A stretch of 64,000 nucleotides of DNA from an uncultured Clostridia bacterium (GCA_948739805.1 CAPYID010000005.1:1-64000); one strand, 5' to 3'. Counted from the stretch's first letter, positions 25,041 to 34,993 are shown. The notes: generated by a model not told the origin, from the sequence alone. Program-made: numbers and translations.

Positions 25041-26890
25041 CTAATAATTTTTTTGTTTTGATTTTTTTAATATAATTATTCCTGTTGTAATTCCTACTAA
25101 TGAAATCAATATACTGATTATTAATAATATATAATTCGTTTCATTACCTGTTTGTATCTTTGGTATTGGTTTATTATAATAAGTAAATTCACATATAGAG
25201 TCTTTATCTTCTAGCAATTCTTCATCTGCAAATGTACCTTTGTCATTAATTTCAATTTTTACAATTTTGTCTGATAATTGATATTGTTTTGGTGCTTCAA
25301 TTTCCTTAATATAATAAATTCCGTATCTTAAATCCTCAAATGCAACTGTTCCATTTTCTTTGTCTGATGTAACCTCTTTTATTAGTCTAGTACATTCTGG
25401 GTCTTCGTATATTCCAAATTTGAAATCTTCTTTTATAATTTCCTTTGTCTCACTATCTGTTTTTACTAGTTTAATTGTTTTTAATATTGGCATATCCTTC
25501 ATTTTAATTAATTGCGTTTGTTTATCTGTTGATACTTTGAAATTTATACTTTCTGCCTGCTCAAATCCGTAAGGACAAGTGATTTCAGTCAGTACGTATT
25601 CCTCGTTTTCTATCAGACCTGACACAGCATGTGGTGTATCAGATGAAATCCATCTATCTATTTCGTTTCCGTTTTTTATCTGTGACAATAAGTTCTGCAC
25701 CTGGTAGTTCTGCACCTGTAACCAAATCGGTTTTTGAAACTAAAACTACTTTATCAATCATCTCCAGTTTCTGTGTGGATTTATCACTGCTTACTGTAAA
25801 TTCAATATCTGTAGCTTTTACATATCCATTTACTGCTATCTCTTCGTGAAGTATATAACCGTTCACCTTCAATCAAATTATTTATCCTATGTGGTTCCTT
25901 ACCTGATATCCATTTATCGACTATATTCTTAGTTTTGGTATGTGTTACAATCATTGTCGCACCTTCAAGTTCATTTCCATTAATATCTTTTTTACTCATC
26001 TCTACAATTTTATCAATTAAGACAATTTCTTGTGTTCGTTTATCATAAGTAACTATAAATTCTGTACTTTTTGCTTTTACATATCCTTTTGGAGCACACA
26101 ATTCAACTAATGTGAATTTTTCTCCTTCTTTTAAGTTTGAAACATAATGAGAAGTTTTACTAGAAGAAACCCATTCATCAATAATTTTTCCATTTCTATC
26201 AATAACTTGTAAATAAGCCCCCTCTACTTTTTCTCCCTCAACATTTACTTTGGTTATAGACACTTGTTTGTCAATCATTTTAACATTTTGATAATCAGAA
26301 TTTTTTACAGTAAACTCAATGTCTTTTGCTAATACATAGTTCTCTGCTACTTGTATTTCTTTTAAAATACATTTACTATTAACACTTAACCCTTTTACTA
26401 TATGAGTTTCATCATTTGTAGTCCAGCTATCGACTAATTCAAAGTAACTTTCTCCATTTTCGTTATAACATTCTTTGTATAGTTCTAATGTACAGCCTTC
26501 TATTAATTTATCCTTAATATTTACTTTAGAAATTTCAATAGTAGTCATTAAATTTTCTAAATTTAATGTATATTCATATACTTTTGTTGTTGTATCTGTC
26601 TGTATAAACTCTACCATATAAGTTTCTTCATCTAATACATAGCCCTCCAATGTAGAAATTTCCTTCACAAAGAATTTTCCCATAGGCAAGTTTTCTACAG
26701 TTAAAGTTCCATCATCTCCTATTTCATATATACCAACTGTTTCATCTTTTTTATAATAATATGAACCATCAGAATAATCAATTATATCTTCTGCTGCTTT
26801 TATTTCAAATCTAATTTTAGAGTAATCTATATCTTCAGCAAGATATGTATCTTCACTATTTTTGTCAATTTCTTCTAGCTTGTATGTTTT
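25041..26890 (-). pseudogene. SpaA/Cna-B-repeat surface protein, frameshifted and 5'-deleted
   Basis: Three overlapping frames (25802-26932, 25654-25872, 25041-25715) together encode a chain of prealbumin-like SpaA/Cna-B domains. These modules contain phrases such as VSITKVNVEGEKVEGAYLQV and FTLVELCAPKGYVKAKSTEF. The C-terminus has a sorting-signal-like KIQTGN, a hydrophobic segment (YILLIISILISLVGITTG) and a KKSKQK tail, the layout of sortase-anchored pilins and adhesins. Two frameshifts, near 25870 and 25690, break the chain. The N-terminus is lost at about 26890, where the sequence switches to a VirB4 fragment. It was probably the element's surface adhesin. Confidence 0.8.
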
Positions 26891-27659
26891 CTTCAAGTCT
26901 ATGTAATTCTTCAATATTACCTTGTTTTTCAAATAGAAGATAATCTGATTGTAATTTTGTTACTTTATGAGTTAAGTATCTTATTACATTTCTTTCGTCT
27001 GCAACCTGTACTTGTGTAGAAATATCAACATTTCCTATTGTATTTAATATATCATCTAGCCAACCAATTCCAATATAATTTGGATAAAGCATCAATGTAA
27101 AAATCCTAGAATACTTGTCATTTCCCATATAGATATAATCTTTATTTTCTTGTATTACTTCAGGTGCAAGTAATGATATTAGTTCAGGTTGATTATCAAA
27201 GAAATTTTCTTCTTTCTGTAGTTCCTCTAAATGAGATATTATTTGACTAGCATATTCTTTTACATTGCTATTTGCGTTTATTGTATTAATTTTTATTTCT
27301 TCTAACATATCTTCAAGTTCAATTTGTTTCTTTATTTCTAAAAATTGAATTGGAAATTTAAGCATTTGTGCTATACTTATTAATTCTCTATCTACATTTG
27401 CCCTTTCTCCATCATGTAATAAACTATATTCTATACTTTCTAATTCAACTATTATAGAATGCTGATTTTTATTAATTGTAATCATTTGATTATTAACTAA
27501 ATCAATTCCCCATAGATTAGTAAGTGTTTTTATTCCTTTTTTTATATTTGAATTATCTATAGGTTTAAAGTCTTGTAACTTGTTTTTCTTTCTTGTATAT
27601 ATTAAAGTGCCTAACATAAAAGTAATTCCTATTAATATAAAAACAAATGAAATTATCAT
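26865..27659 (-). pseudogene. TrsD-like conjugation protein fused to a truncated VirB4 start
   Basis: The reading starts MIISFVFILIGITFMLGTLI, a membrane helix, then reads TLTNLWGIDLVNNQMITINK and a helical region, like the small conjugation protein encoded between PrgI and VirB4 in clostridial elements. From about residue 170 it changes to LISLLAPEVIQENKDYIYMG and IGWLDDILNTIGNVDISTQV, the N-terminus of a TraE/VirB4 ATPase. It stops after about 100 residues of that protein, long before any Walker motif, at the junction with the surface-protein remnant. A deletion has therefore removed most of the transfer region. The ATG after GAAAGG was chosen as start. Confidence 0.7.
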
Positions 27660-27666
27660 TTTCTCA

Positions 27667-27948
27667 CTACCTTTCAAATATAAATTTTTTCTTTCTAAAT
27701 ATGTATTTTAGAATATTGAGAAAGTATTTATCTGCATATGTATTTCCAATTTTTAAAAATGCAAATGTTATAAATATTGCTACAAAACTAAGAAATATTA
27801 ACATTTTTAACATTATTGATATGTGAAAGAATAATATTCCTACTGATATAACACTAACAATTACATATAACATCTGCCTTAATGATAGGTAACCTCCAAA
27901 TACTTTTTCTTCATGTGTAAAGTCAAATGGTACTTTGTATAAACTCAT
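27667..27948 (-). CDS. PrgI-family conjugation membrane protein
   Basis: The 93-residue protein starts MSLYKVPFDFTHEEKVFGGY, contains LSLRQMLYVIVSVISVGILF and a second hydrophobic segment, and ends ADKYFLNILKYIFRKKKFIF. This is the usual build of PrgI proteins, small inner-membrane parts of Gram-positive type IV secretion systems encoded just before the TrsD/VirB4 genes. Start and ribosome site (GAGGATATACAATG) are clear. The gene is intact, but its partners are not, so it probably has no working machine. Confidence 0.8.
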   Translation of the reverse strand: MSLYKVPFDFTHEEKVFGGYLSLRQMLYVIVSVISVGILFFHISIMLKMLIFLSFVAIFITFAFLKIGNTYADKYFLNILKYIFRKKKFIFER

Positions 27949-27959
27949 TGTATATCCTC

Positions 27960-28363
27960 CTAACCATTACTTCCACCAATTAATGCTCCTCCACCATTAG
28001 TTGCTATGCTTAGTATAATTCCACTTACTATAAGTGATAAACCGAAGTAACATTGTTCCAGCACATACCCATGCTAATGCTCCTATTGATTCACTTCTTT
28101 TGTTGGCATTATTTGAGTTTACTATCATTTTTAGTGCAATAATAACAATGCTTACAAATACTAAAATTCCTCCGTATTGGCATTGCTAATTTTATTACTG
28201 CATTTTTTATATTTTCTGTAGCCTGATCTACCTCTGCTGTGCTAATACTACCATTTGCAAATACATTCTGTTGTAATAGCAATAAGGTTGTAGGTAACAT
28301 CCATATTTTGTTTTTTGTTTTATTATATAATCTTTTTAAGTTTTCTTTTTTGATTTTTTTCAT
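27960..28363 (-). pseudogene. VirB2/TrbC-like conjugal pilin, frameshifted
   Basis: The first frame reads a signal-like start (KIWMLPTTLLLLQQNVFANG) and STAEVDQATENIKNAVIKLA, then derails. Shifting frame gives GGILVFVSIVIIALKMIVNS, NNANKRSESIGALAWVCAG, and a further shift gives FGLSLIVSGIILSIATNGG ending in GGSNG. Joined, these form a signal peptide and two to three hydrophobic segments, the form of VirB2-like pilins placed just before prgI. Two frameshifts break it. Confidence 0.65.
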
Positions 28364-28431
28364 CTCTCATAACCTCCTCGACTTTATGCAAATATTTGGG
28401 TTATGGTATGTATCACTTTCTCTAGTCAAAT

Positions 28432-28644
28432 TTAAAATATATTAAACAATATTGGTATTGCTAATATAATAATGATTAAGACTAAAGATATTATAAAATT
28501 CTTTATTCCAAACTTTATTGCTTTTTCAGATTTCTTTTTGGCTCCGAATAACCATATTAATAGGCTTGATATTATCCATATTGTTAAAAGGATTACTGAT
28601 ATAGTAAAACCTATTTTCATAATATTTTGAAACATTATATCCAA
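28432..28644 (-). CDS. Small two-helix membrane protein of the transfer region
   Basis: Not recognised by name. The 70 residues contain two membrane helices (IGFTISVILLTIWIISSLLI and FIISLVLIIIILAIPILFNI) joined by a basic loop, GAKKKSEKAIKFGIKN. Similar small proteins occur next to the pilin and prgI genes of clostridial ICEs, and here it is next in order on the same strand. It may be a second pilin-like or channel component. Confidence 0.5.
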   Translation of the reverse strand: MDIMFQNIMKIGFTISVILLTIWIISSLLIWLFGAKKKSEKAIKFGIKNFIISLVLIIIILAIPILFNIF

Positions 28645-28720
28645 GCCACCTGTTATATTTCCATATCATATGTGGGTATCATTTTTACCTCCTGTTTTTA
28701 AGTGCAAAAAAATAAAAGCC

Positions 28721-29485
28721 TTAGCTTTTTTCTAAATCTCTAATTAAACTTATATAATAATACTCAAAAAAACTATTAATTTCCTTGATTGTTCCTTGAT
28801 ATTCCTTCTGTCTGTTTTTACAATTATCATATAGAAATAATAAATCTGCTCTTTTTACTTTAGTAATTAATTGCTTTTTACTACTTACAAATAATTCTTT
28901 TAAAGCATATATAATTATCTTTAATTTCTCTATATTTTCCTCTGTGAATATTTTTATTAGTTCTTCAGTATAATTAAACTCTATTTTTTCTAAAACTCTT
29001 CTAAACTTAATTTCTTCATCTTTAGTAAAACTCTCTGGATTTTGCTTTGCCTTTTTTATAATATAATTAAAAAATCTATCTATCCTATTATTTATATTAT
29101 TATATTGAGCAATTTTGCTTATAGGGTATTGTTTATTTTGCTTATAGGGGTATTGTTCATTCTGCTTATAGGTATTAGTTATAAAGTCCCTATGTATATC
29201 ATTTATATAAATTCTTCTCTCTAATATTTGATTTCTATTATCTTTTATAATCTCTATGTTTACAAATCCGAGATTTTCTAAATGACTTATCCATCTTGAT
29301 ATTGTTCCTGGTATAACATTATATAACTCAGCAAAATACTTATTCGTTGCAAAGCAATAGCCTTCTCTCCCTGCTAGTGCTGTTATCTCTCCATAAAGTA
29401 ATCTCTCTGCATATTTTAGTTCTTCACAATATCTTACTTCACTTGGAATTATTGCATAATAAGATGGTGTGTTTTGTTCATTCAC
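28721..29485 (-). CDS. Helix-turn-helix replication-initiator-like protein
   Basis: The 254-residue protein begins MNEQNTPSYYAIIPSEVRYC and contains LLYGEITALAGREGYCFATN followed by YFAELYNVIPGTISRWISHL, a winged helix-turn-helix typical of DnaD/RepA-type initiators of plasmids and ICEs. After residue 110 a short tandem repeat (YKQNEQYPYKQNKQYP) leads into a helical C-terminal domain. Such proteins help the circular intermediate replicate or bind element DNA. It shares a 4-bp overlap with the small upstream gene, so they are translationally coupled. Its exact family is not certain. Confidence 0.65.
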   Translation of the reverse strand: MNEQNTPSYYAIIPSEVRYCEELKYAERLLYGEITALAGREGYCFATNKYFAELYNVIPGTISRWISHLENLGFVNIEIIKDNRNQILERRIYINDIHRDFITNTYKQNEQYPYKQNKQYPISKIAQYNNINNRIDRFFNYIIKKAKQNPESFTKDEEIKFRRVLEKIEFNYTEELIKIFTEENIEKLKIIIYALKELFVSSKKQLITKVKRADLLFLYDNCKNRQKEYQGTIKEINSFFEYYYISLIRDLEKS

Positions 29486-29694
29486 ATATTAATAATCCCT
29501 CCTTCAAAAATTTCCTCGTTCTCAACATCTTCTAGTTCTTTATCTAAGAAATCTAATTGTATCTTTTGTGCTTTAATTATTTTTTTATACTTATTTCTAC
29601 TTTTTTCTGCGTTTTTTATTTGTATGAAATTATAATTTATTATTAAAATATTTACTATAAAAATAAATACATTTATAATTATTAAATTTTTCAT
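29482..29694 (-). CDS. Small membrane/coiled-coil protein
   Basis: From the ATG after AAAGAAGTG the 70-residue protein has one membrane helix (LIIINVFIFIVNILIINYNF). A charged helix follows (KNAEKSRNKYKKIIKAQKIQ, then LDFLDKELEDVENEEIFE), likely a coiled coil. It ends with ATATG overlapping the next gene. The pattern suggests a membrane-tethered accessory protein of the initiator, first gene of the element on this side, just inside the tRNA boundary. No known family recognised. Confidence 0.5.
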   Translation of the reverse strand: MKNLIIINVFIFIVNILIINYNFIQIKNAEKSRNKYKKIIKAQKIQLDFLDKELEDVENEEIFEGGIINM

Positions 29695-29879
29695 ATTTTT
29701 CACTTCTTTCAAAAAAATAAACACTCGAAAGTGCTTATTTTTCAATAATTATTCAAACTCTACTTTTTTTATTTTCCCTTTATGAAATGCTTTTTATTAC
29801 TTTTTAATGCGTTTTAATTCATCTTATTGCATTTTGTATTTTTTGATTTATCTTATGTTATAATTCCTTATAATGTAGA

Positions 29880-29915
29880 AACACCAGTGAATATAGAAAC
29901 TTCACCAGTGTTTTT
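29880..29915 (-). terminator. Hairpin after tRNA-Met
   Basis: On the minus strand ACACTGGTGAA pairs with TTCACTGGTGT (two G-T pairs), followed by TTTCT. It probably terminates the tRNA-Gly/tRNA-Met transcript. Confidence 0.6.
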
Positions 29916-29917
29916 CT

Positions 29918-29994
29918 TGGTGCTCCTTCAAGGGCTCGAACCTTGGACCTACCGGTTATGAGCCGGTTGCTCTAACCAACTGAGCTAAAGGAGC
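29918..29994 (-). tRNA. tRNA-Met (CAT)
   Basis: 77 nt including an encoded CCA. Acceptor GCTCCTT pairs with AAGGAGC; D-arm TAGCTCAGTTGGTTAGAGC; anticodon loop CTCATAA in a CCGG/CCGG stem; T-arm GGTTCGAGCCC. Elongator methionine is most likely, though a CAT anticodon can also be a lysidine-modified isoleucine tRNA. Its 3' 53 bases are repeated at 14949, marking it as the integration site of the 15-kb element. Confidence 0.95.
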
Positions 29995-30023
29995 ATTTTA
30001 TAAAATTATGTCAGAAGAATAAT

Positions 30024-30097
<74 letters not shown>

Positions 30098-30229
30098 ATA
30101 TATCTCCTTCTGACAGTTATTAATTATAATGGTTAATTAATATTTTGTCAATACTTTTTTTGATTTTTTTTTAATTTTTCTCAAAATATTGTGAAAAAGT
30201 ACAATATAGCTATGTTACATCTTGTTTTA

Positions 30230-30268
30230 AGTCAAGATAAATTTGGATTTACCAAATTTATCTTGACT
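30230..30268. repeat. 17-bp perfect inverted repeat
   Basis: AGTCAAGATAAATTTGG and its complement are separated by five bases, between tRNA-Gly and the 297-residue gene. No long T-run follows on the minus strand, so it may be a terminator only in part, or an operator. Confidence 0.5.
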
Positions 30269-30310
30269 ATTTTCTTAGAGAATGTTCTAAAATATATAAT
30301 AATTTTTATT

Positions 30311-31201
30311 CTATTCTCCCCTTCCTTCTGGCAAAGCATTGTCTACTACTACAATTCTTATTCTGAATACAGATGTCATTACTTTTCCTAGTTTAGTTTG
30401 CTTAAATTTCTGCCATAAAGATTTCTTAGCTTGTACTTGTGTTTCTTCTATATATTGTGCTTCTTCCTCTGTTTGACCTGTTATTCCAACTGTTTGTATA
30501 TTTTGGCTTACTGCCATTTCTTCTTTAACTTCTTGTACATTATTTTGTGCTACTGTTGTTGTTATTTCTGGAGCTGGTATCTCTTTTAATGCTTCTGCTA
30601 CTTCTAAACCTATATAACTTAGTGCTTTAGATCTGTCTTCAATTCTCTCCATATCTATTTCAATATGAAGATTTGTCTCTAAATTATTAATTCTGGCTTT
30701 TATCAGTCTGACTGCTGCATTATATTCATCTGAATCTCTATTGGCTGTATTTGAAATTATATTTAATGCTGTAACTATATCTTCTCCAAATTGTCCTTCA
30801 TATTTTTCAATATAATTTCCCCAATTTTGACCATTTTCTTCTATATCTCTTAATATATCTTTTAGATTAGTTGAAGCCATAATATTTGTTTCTCTTTGAC
30901 GTATCAATTCTTCTATTTGTTTTGTATTTTCTTCAAATTGATTTGTTGCATATTCTACTAACCCATAAGCAGCAGTATATACTGATTCTGGGAAAGTCTT
31001 TTTATTTGGATATTCAACTAAGTACATTTTTATTGATTCTATTAAATCTTTGAAATATGTATCATCATCTAATTGGATAATTGTTTTTTTGCTTGCTGGA
31101 TCTATTAATTTTTGAATTTTTCCAATATTAGATAATATTTTTTCTTCAGTTATCACCATTTTTACGTTTACTATGCCAGACTTTTTCTTATTCCAAAACA
31201 T
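30311..31201 (-). CDS. Unknown helical protein
   Basis: Not recognised. From the ATG after AAGGAGGTATGTTTACA the 297-residue protein starts MFWNKKKSGIVNVKMVITEE and is largely alpha-helical and acidic. A helical block (ATNQFEENTKQIEELIRQRE) and repeated hydrophobic positions suggest coiled coils. The region from about 225 to 270 is rich in T, V, Q and E and probably disordered, and the end is basic (KKSLWQKFKQTKLGKVMTS). No membrane segment is evident. It stands alone between the tRNAs and the acyl-CoA ligase gene, in chromosomal rather than element DNA. Confidence 0.55.
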   Translation of the reverse strand: MFWNKKKSGIVNVKMVITEEKILSNIGKIQKLIDPASKKTIIQLDDDTYFKDLIESIKMYLVEYPNKKTFPESVYTAAYGLVEYATNQFEENTKQIEELIRQRETNIMASTNLKDILRDIEENGQNWGNYIEKYEGQFGEDIVTALNIISNTANRDSDEYNAAVRLIKARINNLETNLHIEIDMERIEDRSKALSYIGLEVAEALKEIPAPEITTTVAQNNVQEVKEEMAVSQNIQTVGITGQTEEEAQYIEETQVQAKKSLWQKFKQTKLGKVMTSVFRIRIVVVDNALPEGRGE

Positions 31202-31358
31202 TGTAAACATACCTCCTTTGTCTTTCTTCCGTAATATAATTTGATTATACAACATTTTTTTCAATACTACAATAGCAAAATTATTATTTTTTTGTAATAT
31301 TTTTGTAATATTTATGTAATATTTGTTTTGTATTGCTATTTTCCGTAATATTTTGTCA

Positions 31359-33083
31359 TTATTTTGATAATATCTTTTTTATTTCCTCATGCCTTTTAAT
31401 CTTCGCTGTTGTAGTTTTTACAAGCTCTTCTGTTGTTACTTCTATTTCACGTATATATTTGTACGTTGGTATTGATTTATTTATTTCTTTTATTTTTGAA
31501 CTTAGGAATTTTTTAATATTTTCTTCTCCAGTAATTTTATACATTTCTTCCATTATTTCTGCATCATATACAATTTTTGCACATACCTTTGGATTTTTTT
31601 CATCTTCGTTTTCTGGTTTTCCATATACAAATGACTCTTTGACACCTTCTATTCTATTTATTAAATTTTCTAGTTCTTCTGGGAATACATTTTTTCCATT
31701 TTTTAAGACTATTACACTCTTTTTTCTACCAACTATAAAAATAAATCCATCATTATCAATTTTTGCTAAATCGCCTGTATAGAACCATCCATCTCGTAAT
31801 GCTTTCTTTGTTGCTTCTTCATTTTTGTAATATCCAATCATAATATTGGGTCCTTTAACTGCTAATTCACCAATTCCATTTTCATCTGGTCTTGAAATTT
31901 TTGCTTCAACACTTGGACATACTTTTCCAATAGAGCCTAGTCTATAATCAAAGTCTGAACCTGCTGCAATAACTGGTGATGTTTCTGTTAATCCATACCC
32001 TTGTGCAATTCTTATTCCTAATTGATTATATCCTTTTTCAATTTCTGGATCCATTGCAGCAGCTCCACTTATAAATAGTCTTATTTGTCCTCCTAGCTTA
32101 TCATGTATTTCTTTAAATATCTTTTTCCTAACATCAATATGGAGTTTTAATAATTTTTCACTAATTTTTATTCCTTTTTGTACTGTTTCTAATTTCCCCT
32201 GTTTTTCAATTGCTTTCATTAATCTTTTATACATACTTTCAAATAGTATAGGTACAGAAACCATTACACTTATATGATATTCTTGTAAATTTTCTTGAAT
32301 ATGCTTAATACCATCACAGTATGCTACACATGTCCCTTTATATAATGGATATAAAAAACCTGTTGTGCATTCAAACACATGATGTAAAGGTAAGAAAGAT
32401 AACATTGTGTCTCTTTCATGAATTTCTAAAATTGATGCAATATCCATTAAATTTGCACATACATTTTTATGTGATAACATAACAGCTTTTGACATTGCTG
32501 TTGTTCCAGAAGTAAATAACATTATCCCCATTGATTTTGCATCTATTTTAGCATCTACAAAATCTTTCATTCCGTTTTCTAATAGTTTCTTTCCCTTTAA
32601 AAGTAATGATTTTTCTGAGTAAATACCATCTGTATGTTCTTCTAAGTCCATTGAAATAAGGTGCTTTAGTTTTCCTACTCCCTTTTCTTTTATTTTTTTT
32701 AATATTTCTGTATATTTATTTGAAAAAATTATTGCTTCTACACCAGAACGAATTATTAAATTTTCTATTTCATTTTCTGGTAATGATTTATCTAAAGGTA
32801 CTACTATTCCTGTTCCACATGTAATGGCTAAATATGATATTCCCCATTCATACCTGTTCTCACTTATTACTGCTATTCTTTTTCCTTTTAGTCCCATTTT
32901 TATAAATGCTGTTCCTAAATTATTTATATCTTCTCTTACTTGTTTATGTGTAATTATTTTATATTCATTAGGTATTTTTGTTTTTAGTTTATATGCTGGT
33001 CTATCTCCATAGATTTCACCAGATTTTTTTAACATATCTTTTAAATCGGTTATTTCAACTATTTTATGCATTTTTTTCTTCAT
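31359..33083 (-). CDS. Long-chain fatty-acid CoA ligase (AMP-forming)
   Basis: The enzyme activates a carboxylic acid with ATP to an acyl-adenylate and then to acyl-CoA. The 574-residue protein has the P-loop-like LFTSGTTAMSKAVMLSHKN, the A5 motif QGYGLTETSPV, the hinge YTGDLAKIDNDGFIFIVGRK and the C-terminal lysine region (TTTAKIKRHEE). The order and spacing match FadD/Faa-type ligases (COG1022). The chain length of the substrate cannot be told. It stands alone with a long 5' gap on the minus strand and could feed membrane lipid or fatty-acid recycling. Confidence 0.9.
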   Translation of the reverse strand: MKKKMHKIVEITDLKDMLKKSGEIYGDRPAYKLKTKIPNEYKIITHKQVREDINNLGTAFIKMGLKGKRIAVISENRYEWGISYLAITCGTGIVVPLDKSLPENEIENLIIRSGVEAIIFSNKYTEILKKIKEKGVGKLKHLISMDLEEHTDGIYSEKSLLLKGKKLLENGMKDFVDAKIDAKSMGIMLFTSGTTAMSKAVMLSHKNVCANLMDIASILEIHERDTMLSFLPLHHVFECTTGFLYPLYKGTCVAYCDGIKHIQENLQEYHISVMVSVPILFESMYKRLMKAIEKQGKLETVQKGIKISEKLLKLHIDVRKKIFKEIHDKLGGQIRLFISGAAAMDPEIEKGYNQLGIRIAQGYGLTETSPVIAAGSDFDYRLGSIGKVCPSVEAKISRPDENGIGELAVKGPNIMIGYYKNEEATKKALRDGWFYTGDLAKIDNDGFIFIVGRKKSVIVLKNGKNVFPEELENLINRIEGVKESFVYGKPENEDEKNPKVCAKIVYDAEIMEEMYKITGEENIKKFLSSKIKEINKSIPTYKYIREIEVTTEELVKTTTAKIKRHEEIKKILSK

Positions 33084-33181
33084 TCTTATACAAACCTTCC
33101 TTAAATATAATAAAGAAATATTAAAATCTTCAATTTTGCTTATTTATTATACAATTATTAATAAAAATATTCAATACTTTT

Positions 33182-33889
33182 TCAACATTTTTCTACAATA
33201 ACAAGTTTAAATTGTGTATAGTCACAACTAACTAATTTTATTTGTATGCCATTTATATTTCCTTCTATAGCGTCTTTTTGTGCTTCTCCATGTAAATGCC
33301 CATATATGCATTTCTTTACATTATACTTTTTCATTATTTCTATAAATTCAGATTTTTCTATTAACTTTTCGTTTGTTGGTGGATAATGCATACATACTAT
33401 TATCTCTTTTTCTTTACCATATTTATTTATTCCATCTTTTAAAGACATTTCTAATCTTAATACCTCTCTTTTATATATCTTTTCATTTTCTTCGTCATTA
33501 TCAATTATTGTCCATCCTCTTGTTCCACAGATTATTCTATTTTCTACTAAATATGAATTGTTATATAACATATTTATATTTTTAAAATTATTGTCTTCTA
33601 AAAATTTGTTAATTTTATTTAATGTTCCCCACCAATAATCATGATTTCCTTTTAACATTATTTTTCTACCTGGTAGTTTATTTAAATATTCAAAATCTGC
33701 TTTTGCTTCTTCAAAAGTCATCCCCCAAGAAAAGTCTCCTGGTAATAGTATAGTGTCTTCTTCTTTTACTAATCTTTTCCAACTATCTTCTATTCTTTTT
33801 TCATAATCATTCCAATTATTTCCAAATATATTCATAGGTTTATTTGTACTAAATGATAAATGTAAATCTGAAATTGCATATATTGACAT
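33182..33889 (-). CDS. Calcineurin-like metallophosphoesterase
   Basis: A 235-residue two-metal phosphoesterase. Metal-binding motifs are in order: SDLHLSF (DxH), LLPGDFSWGM (GD), LKGNHDYWWG (GNHD), CMHYPP (H) and YGHLHGEA (GHxH). The start is set at MSIYAISDLH behind GAAGGAAAT; a 20-codon extension would read through a REP-like palindrome and is not credible. Substrates of this family (phosphoproteins, nucleotides, lipids) vary and are not determined here. It is separated by a short gap from tsaD. Confidence 0.88.
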   Translation of the reverse strand: MSIYAISDLHLSFSTNKPMNIFGNNWNDYEKRIEDSWKRLVKEEDTILLPGDFSWGMTFEEAKADFEYLNKLPGRKIMLKGNHDYWWGTLNKINKFLEDNNFKNINMLYNNSYLVENRIICGTRGWTIIDNDEENEKIYKREVLRLEMSLKDGINKYGKEKEIIVCMHYPPTNEKLIEKSEFIEIMKKYNVKKCIYGHLHGEAQKDAIEGNINGIQIKLVSCDYTQFKLVIVEKC

Positions 33890-33940
33890 ATTTATTTCCT
33901 TCCTAATACTTAATATATTTTTATCTTTTGAATTAATACT

Positions 33941-33959
33941 GGCGAGCATTGCTCGCCTA
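33941..33959. repeat. REP-like palindrome, GGCGAGCA type
   Basis: GGCGAGCA, one base, TGCTCGCC: a perfect 8-bp stem followed by TATAA. It has the same general build as the other intergenic palindromes but a different core and no GTAG foot. It sits between tsaD and the phosphoesterase gene. Confidence 0.5.
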
Positions 33960-33984
33960 TAAAATCATTATTTAAGGTACATTA

Positions 33985-34977
33985 CTAACCTATTTTTAAG
34001 TTTGGTACTGCATTTAATTCCATTCCTGATACATTTCCTGCTATAAAGTTATAATATCCTGCTGATGCTATCATAGCAGCATTATCTGTACATAATTTTA
34101 ATTCTGGATAATATATATCTATTCCTAATTCTTTTCCTAATATTTTAAATCTTTCTCTAATATATGAATTTGCTGATACTCCCCCTGCTAAGGCTATTTT
34201 ATTTACTTTCATTTCGTTTATTGCCTTTGTTGTATTATTTATTAGCATATCTGTAGTAGCTTTTTCAAAGCTTGCACATAAGTCTGCTTTATTTATGTTT
34301 GGTTCTTTATGGTTTAAGTTTAATACTGCTGTTTTTATTCCACTAAAGCTAAAGTCTAAATTATCAAAATATGTTTCTGGTAATTTTATATTTTCTTGTC
34401 CTTCTTTTGCTAGCTTATCTATTTTAGGTCCTCCTGGATATTCTAATCCAATTACTCTTGCTACTTTATCATATGCCTCACCTATTGCATCATCTCGTGT
34501 CTTTCCTAATATTTTAAATTGTGTATAGTCTTCTATATAAACTAAATGCGTATGTCCTCCTGAAATTATAAGACATAAAAATGGTGGTTCTAATTCTTTA
34601 AATGTTATATAATTTGCAGCTATATGCCCTTCTATATGGTTTACACCTATTAATGGTTTGTTAAGTGCAAAACTTAATGCTTTGGCATAGCCAACTCCTA
34701 CTAATAATGCTCCTACCAATCCTGGTCCATATGTACATGCTACTAAATCTATGTCTTCAAAATTTATATTTGCTTCTTTGAGTGCTTGCTTAGTAACCTC
34801 TGAAATGTTTTCTATATGCTTTCTTGAAGCTATTTCTGGTACAACTCCACCAAATTGCTTATGAATTTCTATTTGTGTATTTATAATATTTGTTAGTACT
34901 TCTCTTCCATTTTTTACTATTGCTACTGATGTTTCATCACAACTTGATTCTATTCCTAGCGTAATTATATCCTTCAT
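33985..34977 (-). CDS. tsaD: TsaD, tRNA threonylcarbamoyladenosine synthesis
   Basis: TsaD transfers the threonylcarbamoyl group to A37 of ANN-decoding tRNAs, working with TsaB and TsaE. The 330-residue protein shows the Kae1 landmarks: [16 protein letters not shown], the metal-binding [39 protein letters not shown] and [16 protein letters not shown]. The ATG after GAAAGGAAAAAT was chosen; an upstream ATG would add eight residues. The upstream PemK-like gene ends 17 bp before. tsaB and tsaE are not adjacent in this window. Confidence 0.96.
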   Translation of the reverse strand: MKDIITLGIESSCDETSVAIVKNGREVLTNIINTQIEIHKQFGGVVPEIASRKHIENISEVTKQALKEANINFEDIDLVACTYGPGLVGALLVGVGYAKALSFALNKPLIGVNHIEGHIAANYITFKELEPPFLCLIISGGHTHLVYIEDYTQFKILGKTRDDAIGEAYDKVARVIGLEYPGGPKIDKLAKEGQENIKLPETYFDNLDFSFSGIKTAVLNLNHKEPNINKADLCASFEKATTDMLINNTTKAINEMKVNKIALAGGVSANSYIRERFKILGKELGIDIYYPELKLCTDNAAMIASAGYYNFIAGNVSGMELNAVPNLKIG

Positions 34978-34993
34978 ATTTTTCCTTTCAATT

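Larger units (their letters stand above)
14949..29970. mobile_element. Decayed 15-kb integrative/conjugative element in tRNA-Met
   Basis: The boundaries are the tRNA-Met 3' repeat at 14949-15001 and the intact tRNA at 29918-29994. Content fits an ICE remnant: integrase fragment, XRE regulator, toxin-antitoxin loci, SpoVG, DUF5697-like gene, PrgI, a VirB2-like pilin, a truncated VirB4 and a replication-initiator-like protein. There is no relaxase, coupling protein or complete VirB4, and at least four genes carry frameshifts. Self-transfer is therefore very unlikely. Excision would need a recombinase supplied from elsewhere. Confidence 0.75.

Noticed and set aside
30230..30268. 17-bp inverted repeat considered as an attachment site
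   Set aside because: It lies outside the element boundary defined by the tRNA repeat, and no second copy is visible.
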